Source of the DNA: JAVKFF01 sp040226215
Lineage (GTDB): Bacteria; Pseudomonadota; Alphaproteobacteria; DSM-16000; Inquilinaceae
Assembly (NCBI GenBank): GCA_040226215.1
Contig: JAVKFF010000236.1
Location: 1-57,614 of the forward strand
Direction of reading: 5' to 3'
DNA: 57,614 nucleotides
A model generated the notes under the pieces. That model was not told where the DNA came from, did not search any database, and worked only from the letters and a program-made list of their open reading frames with translations. This document shows positions 19,249-28,528 of this stretch, in pieces; within the stretch, counting starts at the first letter, position 1; each line of letters starts with the position of its first letter. A program made the translations under genes and the position numbers.

Positions 19249-19482
19249 TCCAATGGCGATGAGAGGCTGGTGTCGTTGCTTCGCGCCGGGCACGGCGAGC
19301 GGAGAGGTCGTGCCGGATATGTTGGGTCATTGCGATACAAATGACGTGAGGTCGCTTCAAGTTGCGACGATATCTTCCCCGTCCGGATGACACATCGATG
19401 CAAAGCGCTGACGAAACCGCCTGCCTGCTGTTTGAGTAGTCATTGAGCCTGTACCGGTGTATTTTCTAGACACGAGGTGCAG

Positions 19483-21243
19483 ATGGAAAACAGGCTCGCC
19501 GCCGTGCTGGCCGCAGACATGGTCGGCTACAGCCGGCTGATGGAGATCGACGAGAAGGGCACGCTTGCCCGTCTCCGCACGCACCGGATTGAATTGATCG
19601 ACCCGGCGATTGCCAAGAACCAAGGACGGATCATCAAGACGACCGGCGATGGCATGCTTGTGGAATTCCCGAGCGTCGCCGATTGCGTGCGTTGTGCCGT
19701 GGAGGTGCAGGCGCGCATGACGCGCCGCAACACCGATGTTCCAGAAGATAGACGAATTCAGTTCCGCATCGGCATCAATCTGGGCGACATCATTTTCGAA
19801 GATGACGATATCTTCGGCGATGGCGTGAATATCGCTGCGCGGCTCGAGCAATTGGCCGATGTGGGCGGCATCTGTGTTAGTGGGGCTGTCTACGATCAGG
19901 TGGCTGACCGAGTCGAGATCGGGTTCGAGGATTTGGGCGAGAAGACGCTTAAGAATCTAAATCGCTCGGTTCGTGTCTACAGGGTCCAGCTAGAGGGTTT
20001 GGAAACGGCTGACGGTTCGTCGTTCACTTCGGGAACCAAGGGACCGCAGGTAGCGGCCAAGCCCACAGTTGCCGTGCTGCCCTTTGAGAACATGAGCGGC
20101 GATCCAGAGCAGGAGTTCTTCGTCGACGGGCTCACCGAGGATATTCTGACCGAGTTGAGCCGGCGCCATGAATTATTCGTCATCTCACGCAACTCGACCT
20201 TCGTCTACAAGGGCCAATCGGTAAACATTCGGGAAGTGGCCGGGAAACTCGGCGCCCAGTATTTGGTGGAAGGAAGTGTTCGGAAATCCGGCGACCGGCT
20301 GCGGGTGACGGTCCAGCTCATCGACACGGCGAACGACGCGCATGTGTGGGCCGAACGGTACGACCGGCAATTGCGCGATGTGTTCGAGATCCAGGACGAG
20401 ATCACGGCTTCCATCGCGGCCACGCTGCCCGGCCGTGTCGAAGCCTCTCAGCACGACCAGCTATCTCGAAAGAAGCCGTCCAGCCTGGCGGCATACGAAT
20501 GCGTTCTGGCGGCTAAGGTGCTGCATCACCGAAGCAGGCGGGAGGATAACCTGCGTGCCCAGGAGATGATCCAGCAGGCCATCGACCTGGACCCGGAATA
20601 CGCTCATGCCTATGCTTGGCGTGGTTGCATTTTAGGGCAAGCTTGGGGGTATGGCTGGTGCGAGGATCGAGATGCGGTCTTCGCCGAAGGCGCGGCGTCG
20701 CTGGAGAAGGCCCTGGCACTGGACGAGAATGACGCCGACGTCCACCGCATCCTGGCGGCCGTGAACATCCTCCAGAACGATCTTGCCAAGGCGCGCTATC
20801 ACCAGGAGCGGGGATTGGCCCTCAATCCCAATTACGACCTGCTTGTCGTTCAGATGGGCGAATACTTCACCTGGGTGGGCAATCCAGAGGAGGGTGTGGC
20901 GTGGATCCGCCGTGCCATGAAACTCAACCCACACCATCCCCAGCGGTTCTGGAGTCACCTCGGCAAGGCCCATTTCGCAGGCCGCAAATACGTGGAGGCG
21001 ATAGAAGCCTTCATGCACATGTCGCAGATGGGTGTGCTGGAGCATGCATTCGTTGCGGCGGCATACGCGCATATGGGCGACATGACGGCCGCCGTCGCGC
21101 ATGGCAATCGGCTGATGGCGCTGGACCCCACCTTCGATGCTGTGGAGTTCCTGACCACCATGCACTACCAAAAGGCTGATGATTTGAACCATCTGCGCGA
21201 GGGATTGGCCAAGGCAGGCATCGGCCCTCGGAAGGCAGCGTAA
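19483..21243 (+). CDS. Class III nucleotidyl cyclase with TolB-like and TPR regions
   Basis: A 586-aa signalling protein that probably makes cAMP. The cyclase homology domain covers about residues 1-165. It begins RLAAVLAADMVGYSRLMEIDE, has the substrate/metal loop KTTGDGMLVEF, then FRIGINLGDIIFEDDDIFGDGVNIAARLEQ. A TolB-like domain follows (about 190-310: VAVLPFENMSGDPEQEFFVDGLTEDILTELSR and GDRLRVTVQLIDTANDAHVWAERYDR). The rest is helical TPR repeats to the end. This arrangement is frequent in Bradyrhizobium-like genomes. ATG 19483, with GAGG 5-6 bases upstream, is preferred over a GTG two codons earlier. No partner is adjacent. Confidence 0.93.
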   Translation: MENRLAAVLAADMVGYSRLMEIDEKGTLARLRTHRIELIDPAIAKNQGRIIKTTGDGMLVEFPSVADCVRCAVEVQARMTRRNTDVPEDRRIQFRIGINLGDIIFEDDDIFGDGVNIAARLEQLADVGGICVSGAVYDQVADRVEIGFEDLGEKTLKNLNRSVRVYRVQLEGLETADGSSFTSGTKGPQVAAKPTVAVLPFENMSGDPEQEFFVDGLTEDILTELSRRHELFVISRNSTFVYKGQSVNIREVAGKLGAQYLVEGSVRKSGDRLRVTVQLIDTANDAHVWAERYDRQLRDVFEIQDEITASIAATLPGRVEASQHDQLSRKKPSSLAAYECVLAAKVLHHRSRREDNLRAQEMIQQAIDLDPEYAHAYAWRGCILGQAWGYGWCEDRDAVFAEGAASLEKALALDENDADVHRILAAVNILQNDLAKARYHQERGLALNPNYDLLVVQMGEYFTWVGNPEEGVAWIRRAMKLNPHHPQRFWSHLGKAHFAGRKYVEAIEAFMHMSQMGVLEHAFVAAAYAHMGDMTAAVAHGNRLMALDPTFDAVEFLTTMHYQKADDLNHLREGLAKAGIGPRKAA

Positions 21244-21322
21244 GGCAAGCTTCGGAACGGAGCGCTTTCGCCATTGCCCTCGTCCGACTGTCGCGGGCTG
21301 CCGGCAGGGCCATTGGGGCTCG

Positions 21323-21619
21323 GTGCGCCTTTCGATCAGCGTCCGCAGACGCTGCGTCGAGCGCAAGCGTGTTGTCGACTGGCCTGGAACGGCCCCAATC
21401 GCCAAGCGGGATCATACTTTGATCAACGCCATCACCCTCGCGCATTCATGGTCCGAGGAGGCGCTTTCCGGTGAGTTCGAGACCCTCGGCGACATCGCGG
21501 AGAGGTATGGCGACAGCAGTCGCTCTCTCAGCAATCTATTGGCACTTGCCATTCTCGCGCCGGATATCGTCGAGCGGCAGCGGTCGATCTACCTGACGGT
21601 TGAGCGACTCTCCAAGTGA
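21323..21619 (+). pseudogene. Remnant of large serine recombinase C-terminal part
   Basis: An open frame of 98 codons resembles the downstream part of recombinase-family proteins. VRLSI/V-like strand residues (MRLSISVRRRCVER) are followed by LINAITLAHSWSEEALSGEFETLGDIAERYGDSSRSLSNLLALAILAPDIVE, a helix-turn-helix region near the C-terminus. The catalytic resolvase domain and zinc ribbon are absent upstream, so it cannot be active. It probably marks the edge of a former integrated element and is the first of several mobile remnants up to 23850. Confidence 0.65.
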
Positions 21620-21796
21620 ACAGAACTCCCTGCCTCTCGGAACCGTCTGAAGCGCACCCTCGGCATTCCCAGCAAGCTGCGCTAGCTCTACGCACCCACT
21701 GTCATATCTACGATACCAGCAGGCGATTTTGCGGTGGGAGCCGAGGCGTCTTGGGATACGGCGGGATGAGGCACCGCCGCGTCAGGTCCGAGATCT

Positions 21797-22162
21797 TTGC
21801 CACGGCAGAATCGAAGCCACGTGGACTCCGAGCTTGAAATCACCCTGGGCGAGCGCTGCTACACCACCCATGGGGACGTGACCGACGTATATGCCAGGGT
21901 TCATCTTGGCGTTGCCGAATTCACTGGAGGCGAAACCTTAATCGCGGGCCTGAATAGGGAATTAGGACTCGACATGGCGGCCGCTCGAAAGTGTCGGTTT
22001 GAGGCCGGTCCCTTGGCGCCGGCGTTGTACGACGCTCTCGGCGCTGCGGGCTTTGCGGTGGTCTGCCTTGGCGCGCGGCATCTAAAAGCAGCGACGAGCG
22101 CGATGTGGATGGACGGGACGGAGTTCCTCGAGAGCGGCAACGATGGCGCGCTCACGGCCTGA
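21797..22162 (+). pseudogene. IS110-family transposase N-terminal remnant
   Basis: The 121-codon frame carries the IS110 signature run RKCRFEAGPLAPALYDALGAAGFAVVCLGARHLKAATSAM (about residues 65-105). This corresponds to the end of the DEDD domain before the usual KTDRNDA motif. That motif and the whole C-terminal transposase domain are missing; after SAM the sequence becomes unrelated. The conserved glutamate in FEAGPL is kept. A dead fragment. Confidence 0.7.
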
Positions 22163-22424
22163 GACAGGAAGGAAGGAGCAATACGGGATCCGCTGCGGCG
22201 AATGTGTGGGCACGTGGGCCCGACGATATCGACCAACCTACCGTCGCCTGTGTCGGAAGCCGCCAAGAGCACGAAACTTCAGAGATTGATGCGCCAGCCC
22301 GATCCGGCCCCAGCTTGTGGCAGTCATAACGCCGACCACGGAGTGAAGAATGAAGCCCGCCAGCGCGCGAGAATGCCGACGCGGAAACTGCCTGAGAGGA
22401 CTTGCGCCTACTGATCCAATTAGC

Positions 22425-22480
22425 GAAGAACGTTGGACCCCAGTCTCTCTCCCTCCGCCAATTTCCCTTGGGTCTAAACC
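22425..22480 (+). repeat. Dispersed repeat, copy B (tRNA-Ser-3'-end-like core)
   Basis: It shares the lead-in AGAACGTTGGACCCCAGT and the core CTCTCCCTCCGCCAATTT with copies A (2693) and C (40492), all on the plus strand. Similarity ends soon after the core, where the IS481 remnant begins. This copy is therefore shorter than the others, probably cut by the IS. Confidence 0.6.
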
Positions 22481-22498
22481 GGACACATGGGTAACGGA

Positions 22499-22904
22499 TT
22501 ATTCCGGAGACATAGGTAGCAGATTATTGCCGAAGGGGTCCTCAATGGGCTCCAGGCGGCAGGTGTCCTCGTCGAAGTAGCCGAGATCGTAGGTCATGAA
22601 GCTGGCCAGCCGGAGCTGGTCGTTGCCTGCTTGATGCCGATCTTCTGGCCGGCGAAGACGGTGGAGAAGTTGCCCTTGTTCCGGTTGAGACAGATCCGGC
22701 CGCAGGCGGTGACGGTCTTTTCGTGAAAGGGGTGGTGGATCTCGGGCAAGCCTTTGCAGGGCCTGGGATTGGGCCGGTAGCATTCGGCGGGCCGCTTCAT
22801 GGCGAGCGCCTGGAGCGGCCGCTCCTGGTTGAAGTAGGAGATGAAAGTCTCGAAGCGCTCCTGCTGCTGGCGCAGATTATCGCCGGGCAGCCCGGTGTTC
22901 TCCT
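22499..22904 (-). pseudogene. IS481-family transposase C-terminal remnant
   Basis: Minus-strand sequence reads FETFISYFNQERPLQALAM, then KRPAECYRPNPRPCKGLPEIHHPFHEKTVTACGRICLN and FSTVFAGQKIGIKQ. After a frame change near 22625 it continues LASFMTYDLGYFDEDTCRLEPIEDPFG to a stop at 22499. This is the integrase-core end and C-terminal domain of an IS481 transposase. The catalytic D,D residues lie upstream and are missing; sequence breaks at about 22904 against an IS5 fragment. Not functional. Confidence 0.8.
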
Positions 22905-23456
22905 TTCCAGACGATCCACGACATCGCCCTGATGATGGATCGCCAGCGCCAGGGACGCGAGGCCCGCCCCTCCGGCGGGCTGCTCGACAGCCAGACCGTC
23001 AAAGCCCCGGCTCCCGGCGCGAAGCGGGGTTCGATGCGGGCAAGGCAGACTGTGGGCCGCAAGCGCCGTGTCGCCGTGGACACCGACGGACGGCTGCTGT
23101 TGGTCAACTTTACGTCAACCGACCTCTCCGACTGCGCCGGGGCTCAGATGATCCTGGACGCGGTGCGCGCAAACGCTGGCCGTGGCTCAAGCATCTGTTC
23201 GCCGACGGCGCGCACGACCGCATCCAACTCATGGACAAGGCCACCTTCCACGCCTTCGTCATCGAGGTAGTGTGCCGCATCGACCACGAGCCGGGCTTCA
23301 AGGTGCTGCCGCGCCGCCGGGTCCTCGAACGCACCTTCAGGTGGCTCATCCGATGGCGACGCTTGGTGCGAGACTACGGGTAGCGGATCGACGTCTGCGA
23401 GGCCAATATCCATCTCGCTGTGAGCGGCCTTCTGCCGCGACGGATCGGCCATTGAG
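22905..23456 (+). pseudogene. IS5-family transposase remnant
   Basis: Plus-strand pieces match the DDE_Tnp_1/IS5 transposase. TIHDIALMMDRQRQGREARPSGGLLDSQTVKAP includes the first catalytic Asp in DSQTVK, and VGRKRRVAVDTDGRLLLVN follows. After a frameshift near 23170 comes RWPWLKHLFADGAHDRIQLMD (second Asp), and GFKVLPRRRVLERTFRWLIRWRRLVRDY (third, Glu). A TAG at 23381-23383 then replaces an expected glutamate codon, with family sequence (RIDVCEANIHLAV) continuing after it. At least one frameshift and one nonsense codon, so it is inactive. Confidence 0.82.
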
Positions 23457-23672
23457 CGCATTCCCGAACGGACTCTAGCGCGTTGGAACTCATCTCGAGT
23501 AAAAGAAGCTGAGGCACTGAGTCTTCGAGTGTTGGATCAGTGGGTTCATGGGACCCTCCTGAAGATTCATCCACGCACCCAAGAGTAATACGTAGAATAA
23601 TTGACATTATCCATCCAATGCTGCGGGCTTCTGCTTGGCCACGCCGGCTTCTGTTGGAACGTGCATTTTTAG

Positions 23673-23849
23673 ATGGTTCAGAAACCGGTGATCGGGAAGC
23701 CGCGCGCCGCCGGCGTCATCGACCTGCGCGGTCTGGTCGACGCCCTGAACGCCCGCGGCATCCGCACGGCGCGGGGCGGGCGCTGGCATGCGTCGAACGT
23801 GCGGAACGTGATGCGGCGGATTGGTGAGATCGCCACTACGTCGGGCTGA
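23673..23849 (+). pseudogene. Fragment of a serine recombinase (helix-turn-helix part)
   Basis: A 58-codon frame with the phrase LVDALNARGIRTARGGRWHASNVRNVMRR. It matches the recombinase-domain segment (ALNARGIPTARGGxW) that follows the catalytic domain of serine recombinases. Nothing of the catalytic domain lies upstream. With the fragment at 21323 it may be a leftover of the same integrase split by IS insertions, or of a second one. Confidence 0.55.
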
Positions 23850-23961
23850 GTTGGGCTTGATTTCGGAGGCGGGAACAACCGACTCGGTGGGAGCTGGATG
23901 CAGGAGGCGCCGAATACAGCCGTCTGTGGCCATTTTGCTCGGAGTTCGGAACCTCCGCCTC

Positions 23962-24870
23962 TCATATTCGATAGAATTTCCGGGCGTTGCCGCGCAACAG
24001 GGCATCTTGCTCATGCGGCGAAAGCTCGCCGGCCACTGCGGCGAATATCTTCCAGAGTGCGGCCAGACCGACCGCCTTCCCGTCGACGGGAAAGTTGGAG
24101 GCGAACATGGCGCGTCGCGGACCGAAGGCTTCGAGCGCCTCGTGAACGAGGGGGCCAACGGTCTCATGATCGACGGACGGCAAGTACATGCCGAAGCCTG
24201 AGAGCTTGAGCCAGACGTTTGGCCGGGCCGCCAGAATACGCAGGCTGTCGCGCCATTCGCGTCGGTCATCGGCGCACGAGGCGGTGAACGGGCCAAGATG
24301 ATTGAGCACGAACCGGGTATCGGGGTTGCGGTCGATGAGCGAGGACACTGCGGCAAGCTGGTCGGGCCGCATCTGCACCTCGAAGGAGAGGTCATGGCGC
24401 GAAAGCTGCCGCACGCCCTCGTGCCAGGCGGCATCGTCGAGCAGATCCCTGCTGACGGTGCCCGGGCGCTCGACCCATCGGTCCAGCACCTGCCGGATGC
24501 CTCGCATGTTGGGCAGCGCCACGAGCGCTTCCAGCGCCTTTTCCGCCCACGGCGAAGAAAGGTCCGCATAGGCCACGATAGCCTGCGGCAGGCCAAGCGA
24601 ATCGGCGTCGGCCATCGCCTGGACATGGCGGGCTTCAGCAAGCCCGTCGGTAGGGAACGCCTCCACGTGAACCGCAGCGACAATCTCCACGTCCTGCGCG
24701 TCCCTGCGCAGGTCGGGCAGCAGATAGTCGCCTTTCATGGCCGACTTTCTTGGTCCTCGTGCCTGCCGGCGCGGATAGAGGCCGGTGGCGAGATCCCACA
24801 AATGGATATGGGGATCGACCACCTGCAACTTGCCGGCGGCCGATTGCGTCATCGACAGACCGCGCGACAT
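23962..24870 (-). CDS. Amidohydrolase-2 family protein (sugar lactonase-like)
   Basis: A 302-aa TIM-barrel hydrolase of the amidohydrolase_2 group, which includes L-fucono- and L-rhamnono-lactonases. The first-strand metal motif VDPHIHLWDLATGLYPR is at about residues 18-34. Further conserved pieces are VHVEAFPTDG, NMRGIRQVLDRW, FVLNHLGPF (His after strand 6) and AMFASNFPVDG (late-barrel Ser/Asn-Phe-Pro). GAGG precedes ATG 24870 by 7 bases. It starts 8 bases after the aldolase stop and is the last gene of the minus-strand catabolic operon. Opening a deoxysugar lactone to the acid that feeds the dehydratase is a reasonable inference. Confidence 0.88.
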   Translation of the reverse strand: MSRGLSMTQSAAGKLQVVDPHIHLWDLATGLYPRRQARGPRKSAMKGDYLLPDLRRDAQDVEIVAAVHVEAFPTDGLAEARHVQAMADADSLGLPQAIVAYADLSSPWAEKALEALVALPNMRGIRQVLDRWVERPGTVSRDLLDDAAWHEGVRQLSRHDLSFEVQMRPDQLAAVSSLIDRNPDTRFVLNHLGPFTASCADDRREWRDSLRILAARPNVWLKLSGFGMYLPSVDHETVGPLVHEALEAFGPRRAMFASNFPVDGKAVGLAALWKIFAAVAGELSPHEQDALLRGNARKFYRI

Positions 24871-24878
24871 GACGTTCC

Positions 24879-25787
24879 TCAGCCGCCGAAGGGCTCCGCA
24901 TGCGGCACAAGTTGCAGCAGAAGGTCGTCGATCTCGCCCTGGGTGACGGGATCGGGTTGCTCTGTGGGCCCGCGCACATGGGCGGTGCGGATGACGCCCT
25001 GGCGGACGAGCATCTGCTTGTGCAGATGATGCTGGGTGTCATGGCCCTGGTTGGTCAGCCGGTTGACGGCCATTATGCGCTCGTCGAAAAGCCTGCGGGC
25101 GCCCGTCTCGTCGCCGTTCTGGAAACGGTTCCACACCTCGACGAAGGTCGTCGGCTGGCTGCAATAAGGCATGGTGCCTTGTGCGCCGCGTCGCATCTCC
25201 TCGATGAAATAGGTGCCGCCGGCGCCGCCGAAGATGACCAGCTGGTCGGCGGCGGCGGCGACCATCGCCTCGACCTTGGCGGTCAGCGGAAAGGTCTCGA
25301 CCTTGATGTAGCGAACCGTGGGGCACTCCCTGGCAATGGCGAGCGCCAGGGCCGGCGACACGGGGGCCATTGGCACGTCCTGCAGGATGACCGGGATGCC
25401 CACCGCGCGCGAGATGTCGCGGTAGTGAGCGGTTATCGCGTTCGAGGCCACCGGCATGAAATTGGGCGGCATCAGCATGACTGCATCGGCGCCCGCCTCC
25501 TCGGCGGCGCGGCTGAACTGGATGGCCGTCGCGGTGCCCGGCGCGCCCGTGCTGATGACGACCGGAACGCGCCCGCGCACCGTCTTCACCACGCAACGCA
25601 CCACCTGCGCCCGTTCCGCCTCGTTGAGCTTGAACAACTCGGACCCGTTGGCCACGCCGAGCCCATGGACGCCTCCGGAAATGTTGAACTCGATCAGATT
25701 CTTCAAGCTCTTCTCGTCGATCTCGCCTTGCTCGTCGAAAGGCGTCACGAGGATCGGGACGACGCCCCGTATGGCTGGTGTGCTCAT
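24879..25787 (-). CDS. DapA/NanA-family aldolase
   Basis: A 302-aa (beta/alpha)8 lyase of the dihydrodipicolinate synthase superfamily. The Schiff-base lysine is in RYIKVETFPLTAK (about residue 162). The pyruvate-binding loop reads GLGVANGSELFKLNEAER in place of the usual G-T-T-G-E, and GGAGGTYFIEEMRRGAQGTMP is the late conserved segment. The tyrosine of the usual Y-N/D-x-P motif is replaced (VILQDVP). Real biosynthetic DapA is unlikely; cleavage of a 2-keto-3-deoxy sugar acid to pyruvate plus an aldehyde fits the neighbours. The gene lies between the mutarotase and the amidohydrolase. Confidence 0.9.
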   Translation of the reverse strand: MSTPAIRGVVPILVTPFDEQGEIDEKSLKNLIEFNISGGVHGLGVANGSELFKLNEAERAQVVRCVVKTVRGRVPVVISTGAPGTATAIQFSRAAEEAGADAVMLMPPNFMPVASNAITAHYRDISRAVGIPVILQDVPMAPVSPALALAIARECPTVRYIKVETFPLTAKVEAMVAAAADQLVIFGGAGGTYFIEEMRRGAQGTMPYCSQPTTFVEVWNRFQNGDETGARRLFDERIMAVNRLTNQGHDTQHHLHKQMLVRQGVIRTAHVRGPTEQPDPVTQGEIDDLLLQLVPHAEPFGG

Positions 25788-25823
25788 GGCGGCTCCTAAG
25801 GCTGTCGGTGATCGCGAACGTGT

Positions 25824-26132
25824 TCAGTCAAGATGGAACACCTCCTCGAGTGGAAGACGCCGTGGCGTGCCTTCTCCGTCACATTCCATGTAGGGCTCCA
25901 TCGCCTTCCACCAGCGCCGGGTGAGTTCGCTCGGCGGAGCGTTCAGGCGGTCGTCCGCGTCCTCCGTCTCCAGATAGGCGAACAGAAGCAGCCCGTGACG
26001 ATAGATCGAGTAGTTGCGGGTGCCGCGCGCGCGCATCTGGGCGACGAGTTCCGGCCAGATCTCGTCGTGCTTCTTCTTGTAGGCCGCTTCGCAGGCGGGC
26101 TTCAGCTTCATCGCGAAGGCAACGCGTTTCAT
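25824..26132 (-). CDS. rhaM: L-rhamnose mutarotase (RhaM/YiiL family)
   Basis: A 102-aa dimeric cytosolic enzyme that interconverts the anomers of L-rhamnose or related sugars. Family features: MKRVAFAMKLKPACEAAYKKKHDEIWPEL (His in KKHDEIWPEL, about residue 22), NYSIYRHGLLLFAYLE and RRWWKAMEPYMEC. The length is right for the family. ATG 26132 was chosen; an alternative start four codons upstream (MESL) is possible. Sandwiched between the enolase and aldolase genes on the same strand, it points to rhamnose or another 6-deoxyhexose as the pathway sugar. Confidence 0.93.
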   Translation of the reverse strand: MKRVAFAMKLKPACEAAYKKKHDEIWPELVAQMRARGTRNYSIYRHGLLLFAYLETEDADDRLNAPPSELTRRWWKAMEPYMECDGEGTPRRLPLEEVFHLD

Positions 26133-26169
26133 TAGGGATTCCATGCAAATCCAGGCAAGGCGGCTCGGC

Positions 26170-27345
26170 TCACCGTTCCACCAGATTGTCGTCGATGTAG
26201 TCCCAGTTGATGTCGAAGCCGATCCCCGGCGCCTGCGGTAGGGTGATGTAGCCGTCCGGCTCGACGATGTCGCAGACCGCGTTGAGGTGCGGCGGGACCT
26301 TGTCGTTGTCGAGGCCGGGGGCGAGAAGTCCCTTCTCGTAGTACTCGCTGGTGTCCTCGTGGGTGGCGCCCATGACGTGCAGATTGCCCCAGGCCGCCAT
26401 ATGCAGCTCGCAGCGCAGACCATAGGCTTCGGCGACGATGCAGGTCTTGCGGGCGCCCGTGATGCCGCCGCGATGCACGTCGATGCGGGTCATGTCCGAG
26501 GCGCGGCGCAGGATCCAGTCGGCGCGGGTGAAGACGCCGCCGGCGGCGATCTCGGGCGACAGAATCGGAATCGTCAGTTCCTGGCACAGGCGGATATAGG
26601 TCTCCGGACGTGTCTCGGGCATGGGATGCTCGTACCAGTAGAAATCCAGCCTCTCGAGCTCGCGGCCGACCTTCAGTGCCTCCTCCATGGTCATGTAGGT
26701 GCCCCAAGGGTCGAACATGAGAACATAGTCCGGCCCTACCGCCTCGCGCACGGCGCGACAGGTCTCGATGTCGGCCTGGATGTTGGACGGCCTTCCCGGC
26801 GTCGGTCGCCGGGTCGCGGGATCCCAGAAATAATGCGGATGAATCTTGTAGGCGAGATAGCCCTGATTCTTGCATGAGAGTGCGTGCTCGGCATAGTCGC
26901 GCGGCTGGCCCATGTTCTTGTGCGAGGATGCATAGGCCTTCACGCGGTCACGGGCGCCGCCCATCAGCTTGTAGACGGGCTGCGCGAAATAGCGGCCCGC
27001 CAGGTCCCACAGGCAGTTGTCGATCACGCTGGCAATATTCTCGGGAATGTTCGCGGCGACCCAGAAATATTTCCAGATCAGTTCGCGGTCGAGCGGGTCC
27101 ATGCCGATCAGCAGCTTGCGCACGCGCCGCTCGATGATGTCCATCTCGGAACGCGTGAGTCCGGCCAGGCCTGCCAGGCCTTCGCGCATTCCGCCGCCGA
27201 TATAGTGCCCCGAGACGCCCTCGTCCGTCTCGATCGTCAAGACACTCTGCACATGCTCGTGATCGGGGAGCGGAACACCGTGATCCCGGTCCCAGCTGTC
27301 CGACCGCGTGCGAAAGAGCTTGACCTTGATGTCCGTGATCTTCAC
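26170..27345 (-). CDS. Enolase-superfamily sugar-acid dehydratase (mandelate racemase group)
   Basis: A 391-aa enzyme with an N-terminal capping domain and a C-terminal barrel. Metal ligands are visible: Asp in YVLMFDPWG, Glu in FYWYEHPMPE, and Glu in ILSPEIAAGG. The lysine motif is AYKIHPHYFWDP, and the probable catalytic histidine is in LRCELHMAAWGNLH. The GTG at 27345 is the preferred start: GGAGGTA lies 6-12 bases upstream, and a longer ATG version would begin within that site. It is the first gene of the minus-strand operon (dehydratase, mutarotase, aldolase, lactonase). It should dehydrate a sugar acid to the 2-keto-3-deoxy acid. Confidence 0.92.
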   Translation of the reverse strand: MKITDIKVKLFRTRSDSWDRDHGVPLPDHEHVQSVLTIETDEGVSGHYIGGGMREGLAGLAGLTRSEMDIIERRVRKLLIGMDPLDRELIWKYFWVAANIPENIASVIDNCLWDLAGRYFAQPVYKLMGGARDRVKAYASSHKNMGQPRDYAEHALSCKNQGYLAYKIHPHYFWDPATRRPTPGRPSNIQADIETCRAVREAVGPDYVLMFDPWGTYMTMEEALKVGRELERLDFYWYEHPMPETRPETYIRLCQELTIPILSPEIAAGGVFTRADWILRRASDMTRIDVHRGGITGARKTCIVAEAYGLRCELHMAAWGNLHVMGATHEDTSEYYEKGLLAPGLDNDKVPPHLNAVCDIVEPDGYITLPQAPGIGFDINWDYIDDNLVER

Positions 27346-27459
27346 CGCGCTACCTCCCAATCAGGATGTCGCCCATCCACCCGCCCTGGCGGCACCCTCC
27401 CGCGGCTGGCTTCGGCTTCCGTTCCGCTGACGAGCCACCCGTCATTATTTCACGTACAT

Positions 27460-27471
27460 GAACTCAAGTTC
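27460..27471 (-). promoter_or_regulatory. Palindrome upstream of dehydratase operon (candidate IclR operator)
   Basis: GAACT-CA-AGTTC is a perfect 5-bp inverted repeat in an A+T-richer pocket about 115 bases upstream of the GTG start. It is preceded at 27453 by CGTACATG. A near copy, CGTACAAG, occurs at 28529 in front of the divergent operon, so both promoters may share an operator for the IclR protein encoded between them. Confidence 0.4.
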
Positions 27472-27568
27472 GAAAAAACGCTAGGTTTGTTGGTGGAGCA
27501 CGTCAAGGCCCGTCGATACCGCGTTGTCGGCGCCCGGCGTGCATCCGCTCGGTTCGGCATGCGTGCGA

Positions 27569-28459
27569 TCACGTCAGGCGCGCGGCCGAAGCGCGGTCCG
27601 TCAGCGCCGAATGGTAGCGATTGCTCTCCTCAAGGGCGGCGATTCCGCTCGCCGCGTGGACCGGATCGCTCAGGTGGTCGAGGATCGGATGTGGCGTCTT
27701 GTTGCCCAGGCTGCGGGAAATCCGCAGGCTTCCCGCCGCAAGGGCGGCCAATATGCGTGACAGCCCGTCCGGCGTGACGCGCATCTGGGGCACCGACACA
27801 CTGATGGCGGTGGAGGCGGTGTTGTCGCGGTCGAAGACCGGCACGGCGAGGCAGAACACGCCGAGAGTGTATTCCTCATTGTCGATCGCGAAGCCGCGAA
27901 CGCGGATCGCACGCATCTCCTCGAGCAGATCGCGCACCATCGATATCGTATTGGGCGTATAGACGGGCAACTCCTCGCCCGGAAATCGTCGGCGCACCTC
28001 GCTCTCATCGAGTTGCGCGAGCAGCGCCTTCCCGACGCCGGTGGCATGGGCGGACAGGCGGGATCCGACCTCGGACTGCAGCCGCAGCGCATGGGTGCTG
28101 TCGACCTTCGTCAGATAGACGTTCTCATGCCCCACGAGCTTGGCGAACTGAGCCGTCTCGTTGACCTGCTCGACGATCGACTCCAGCACGTGATGGGCAT
28201 GATCGACGATGTCGTTGTGACGGTGATAGGCGAAGCCCGTCTCCCACGCCCTGACCCCGACCGTGTAGACGCGGGAGCCGCCGTCGAACTCCAGATAGTC
28301 GCGTCGGCGCAAGAGCTCGAGCAGCGCATGCAGGCTGCTCTTGGGAATCCGCAATTCGGCAGAAAGGCCCATGAAGGTCGCGCCGTTCGGCTTGCGGCCG
28401 ACCGCTTCGAGAATGTCGAGCACGCGATCGGCCGATTTGACCGAGCGCGGGCCGGCCAT
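27569..28459 (-). CDS. IclR family transcriptional regulator of the sugar-acid locus
   Basis: A 296-aa regulator. The winged helix-turn-helix is at about residues 5-70 (SVKSADRVLDILEAVGRKPNGATFMGLSAELRIPKSSLHALLELL). The effector domain contains FAKLVGHENVYLTKVDSTHALRL, GSRLSAHATGVGKALLAQLDE and RGFAIDNEEYTLGVFCLAVPV. It lies between the leftward dehydratase operon and the rightward dehydrogenase/transport operon, as expected for their controller. The C-terminal 40 residues after LGNKTPHP are a family-atypical tail. Confidence 0.93.
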   Translation of the reverse strand: MAGPRSVKSADRVLDILEAVGRKPNGATFMGLSAELRIPKSSLHALLELLRRRDYLEFDGGSRVYTVGVRAWETGFAYHRHNDIVDHAHHVLESIVEQVNETAQFAKLVGHENVYLTKVDSTHALRLQSEVGSRLSAHATGVGKALLAQLDESEVRRRFPGEELPVYTPNTISMVRDLLEEMRAIRVRGFAIDNEEYTLGVFCLAVPVFDRDNTASTAISVSVPQMRVTPDGLSRILAALAAGSLRISRSLGNKTPHPILDHLSDPVHAASGIAALEESNRYHSALTDRASAARLT

Positions 28460-28528
28460 TTCGCTATCGGCAGAAATGCGCGAACCTCCCGATCAGATGC
28501 GCGTCGCTTGACGCGTTCAGTGGATAAA

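Noticed and set aside
24879..25787. Biosynthetic dihydrodipicolinate synthase (dapA)
   Set aside because: The catalytic tyrosine motif and the G-T-T-G-E loop are changed and the gene lies inside a catabolic operon.
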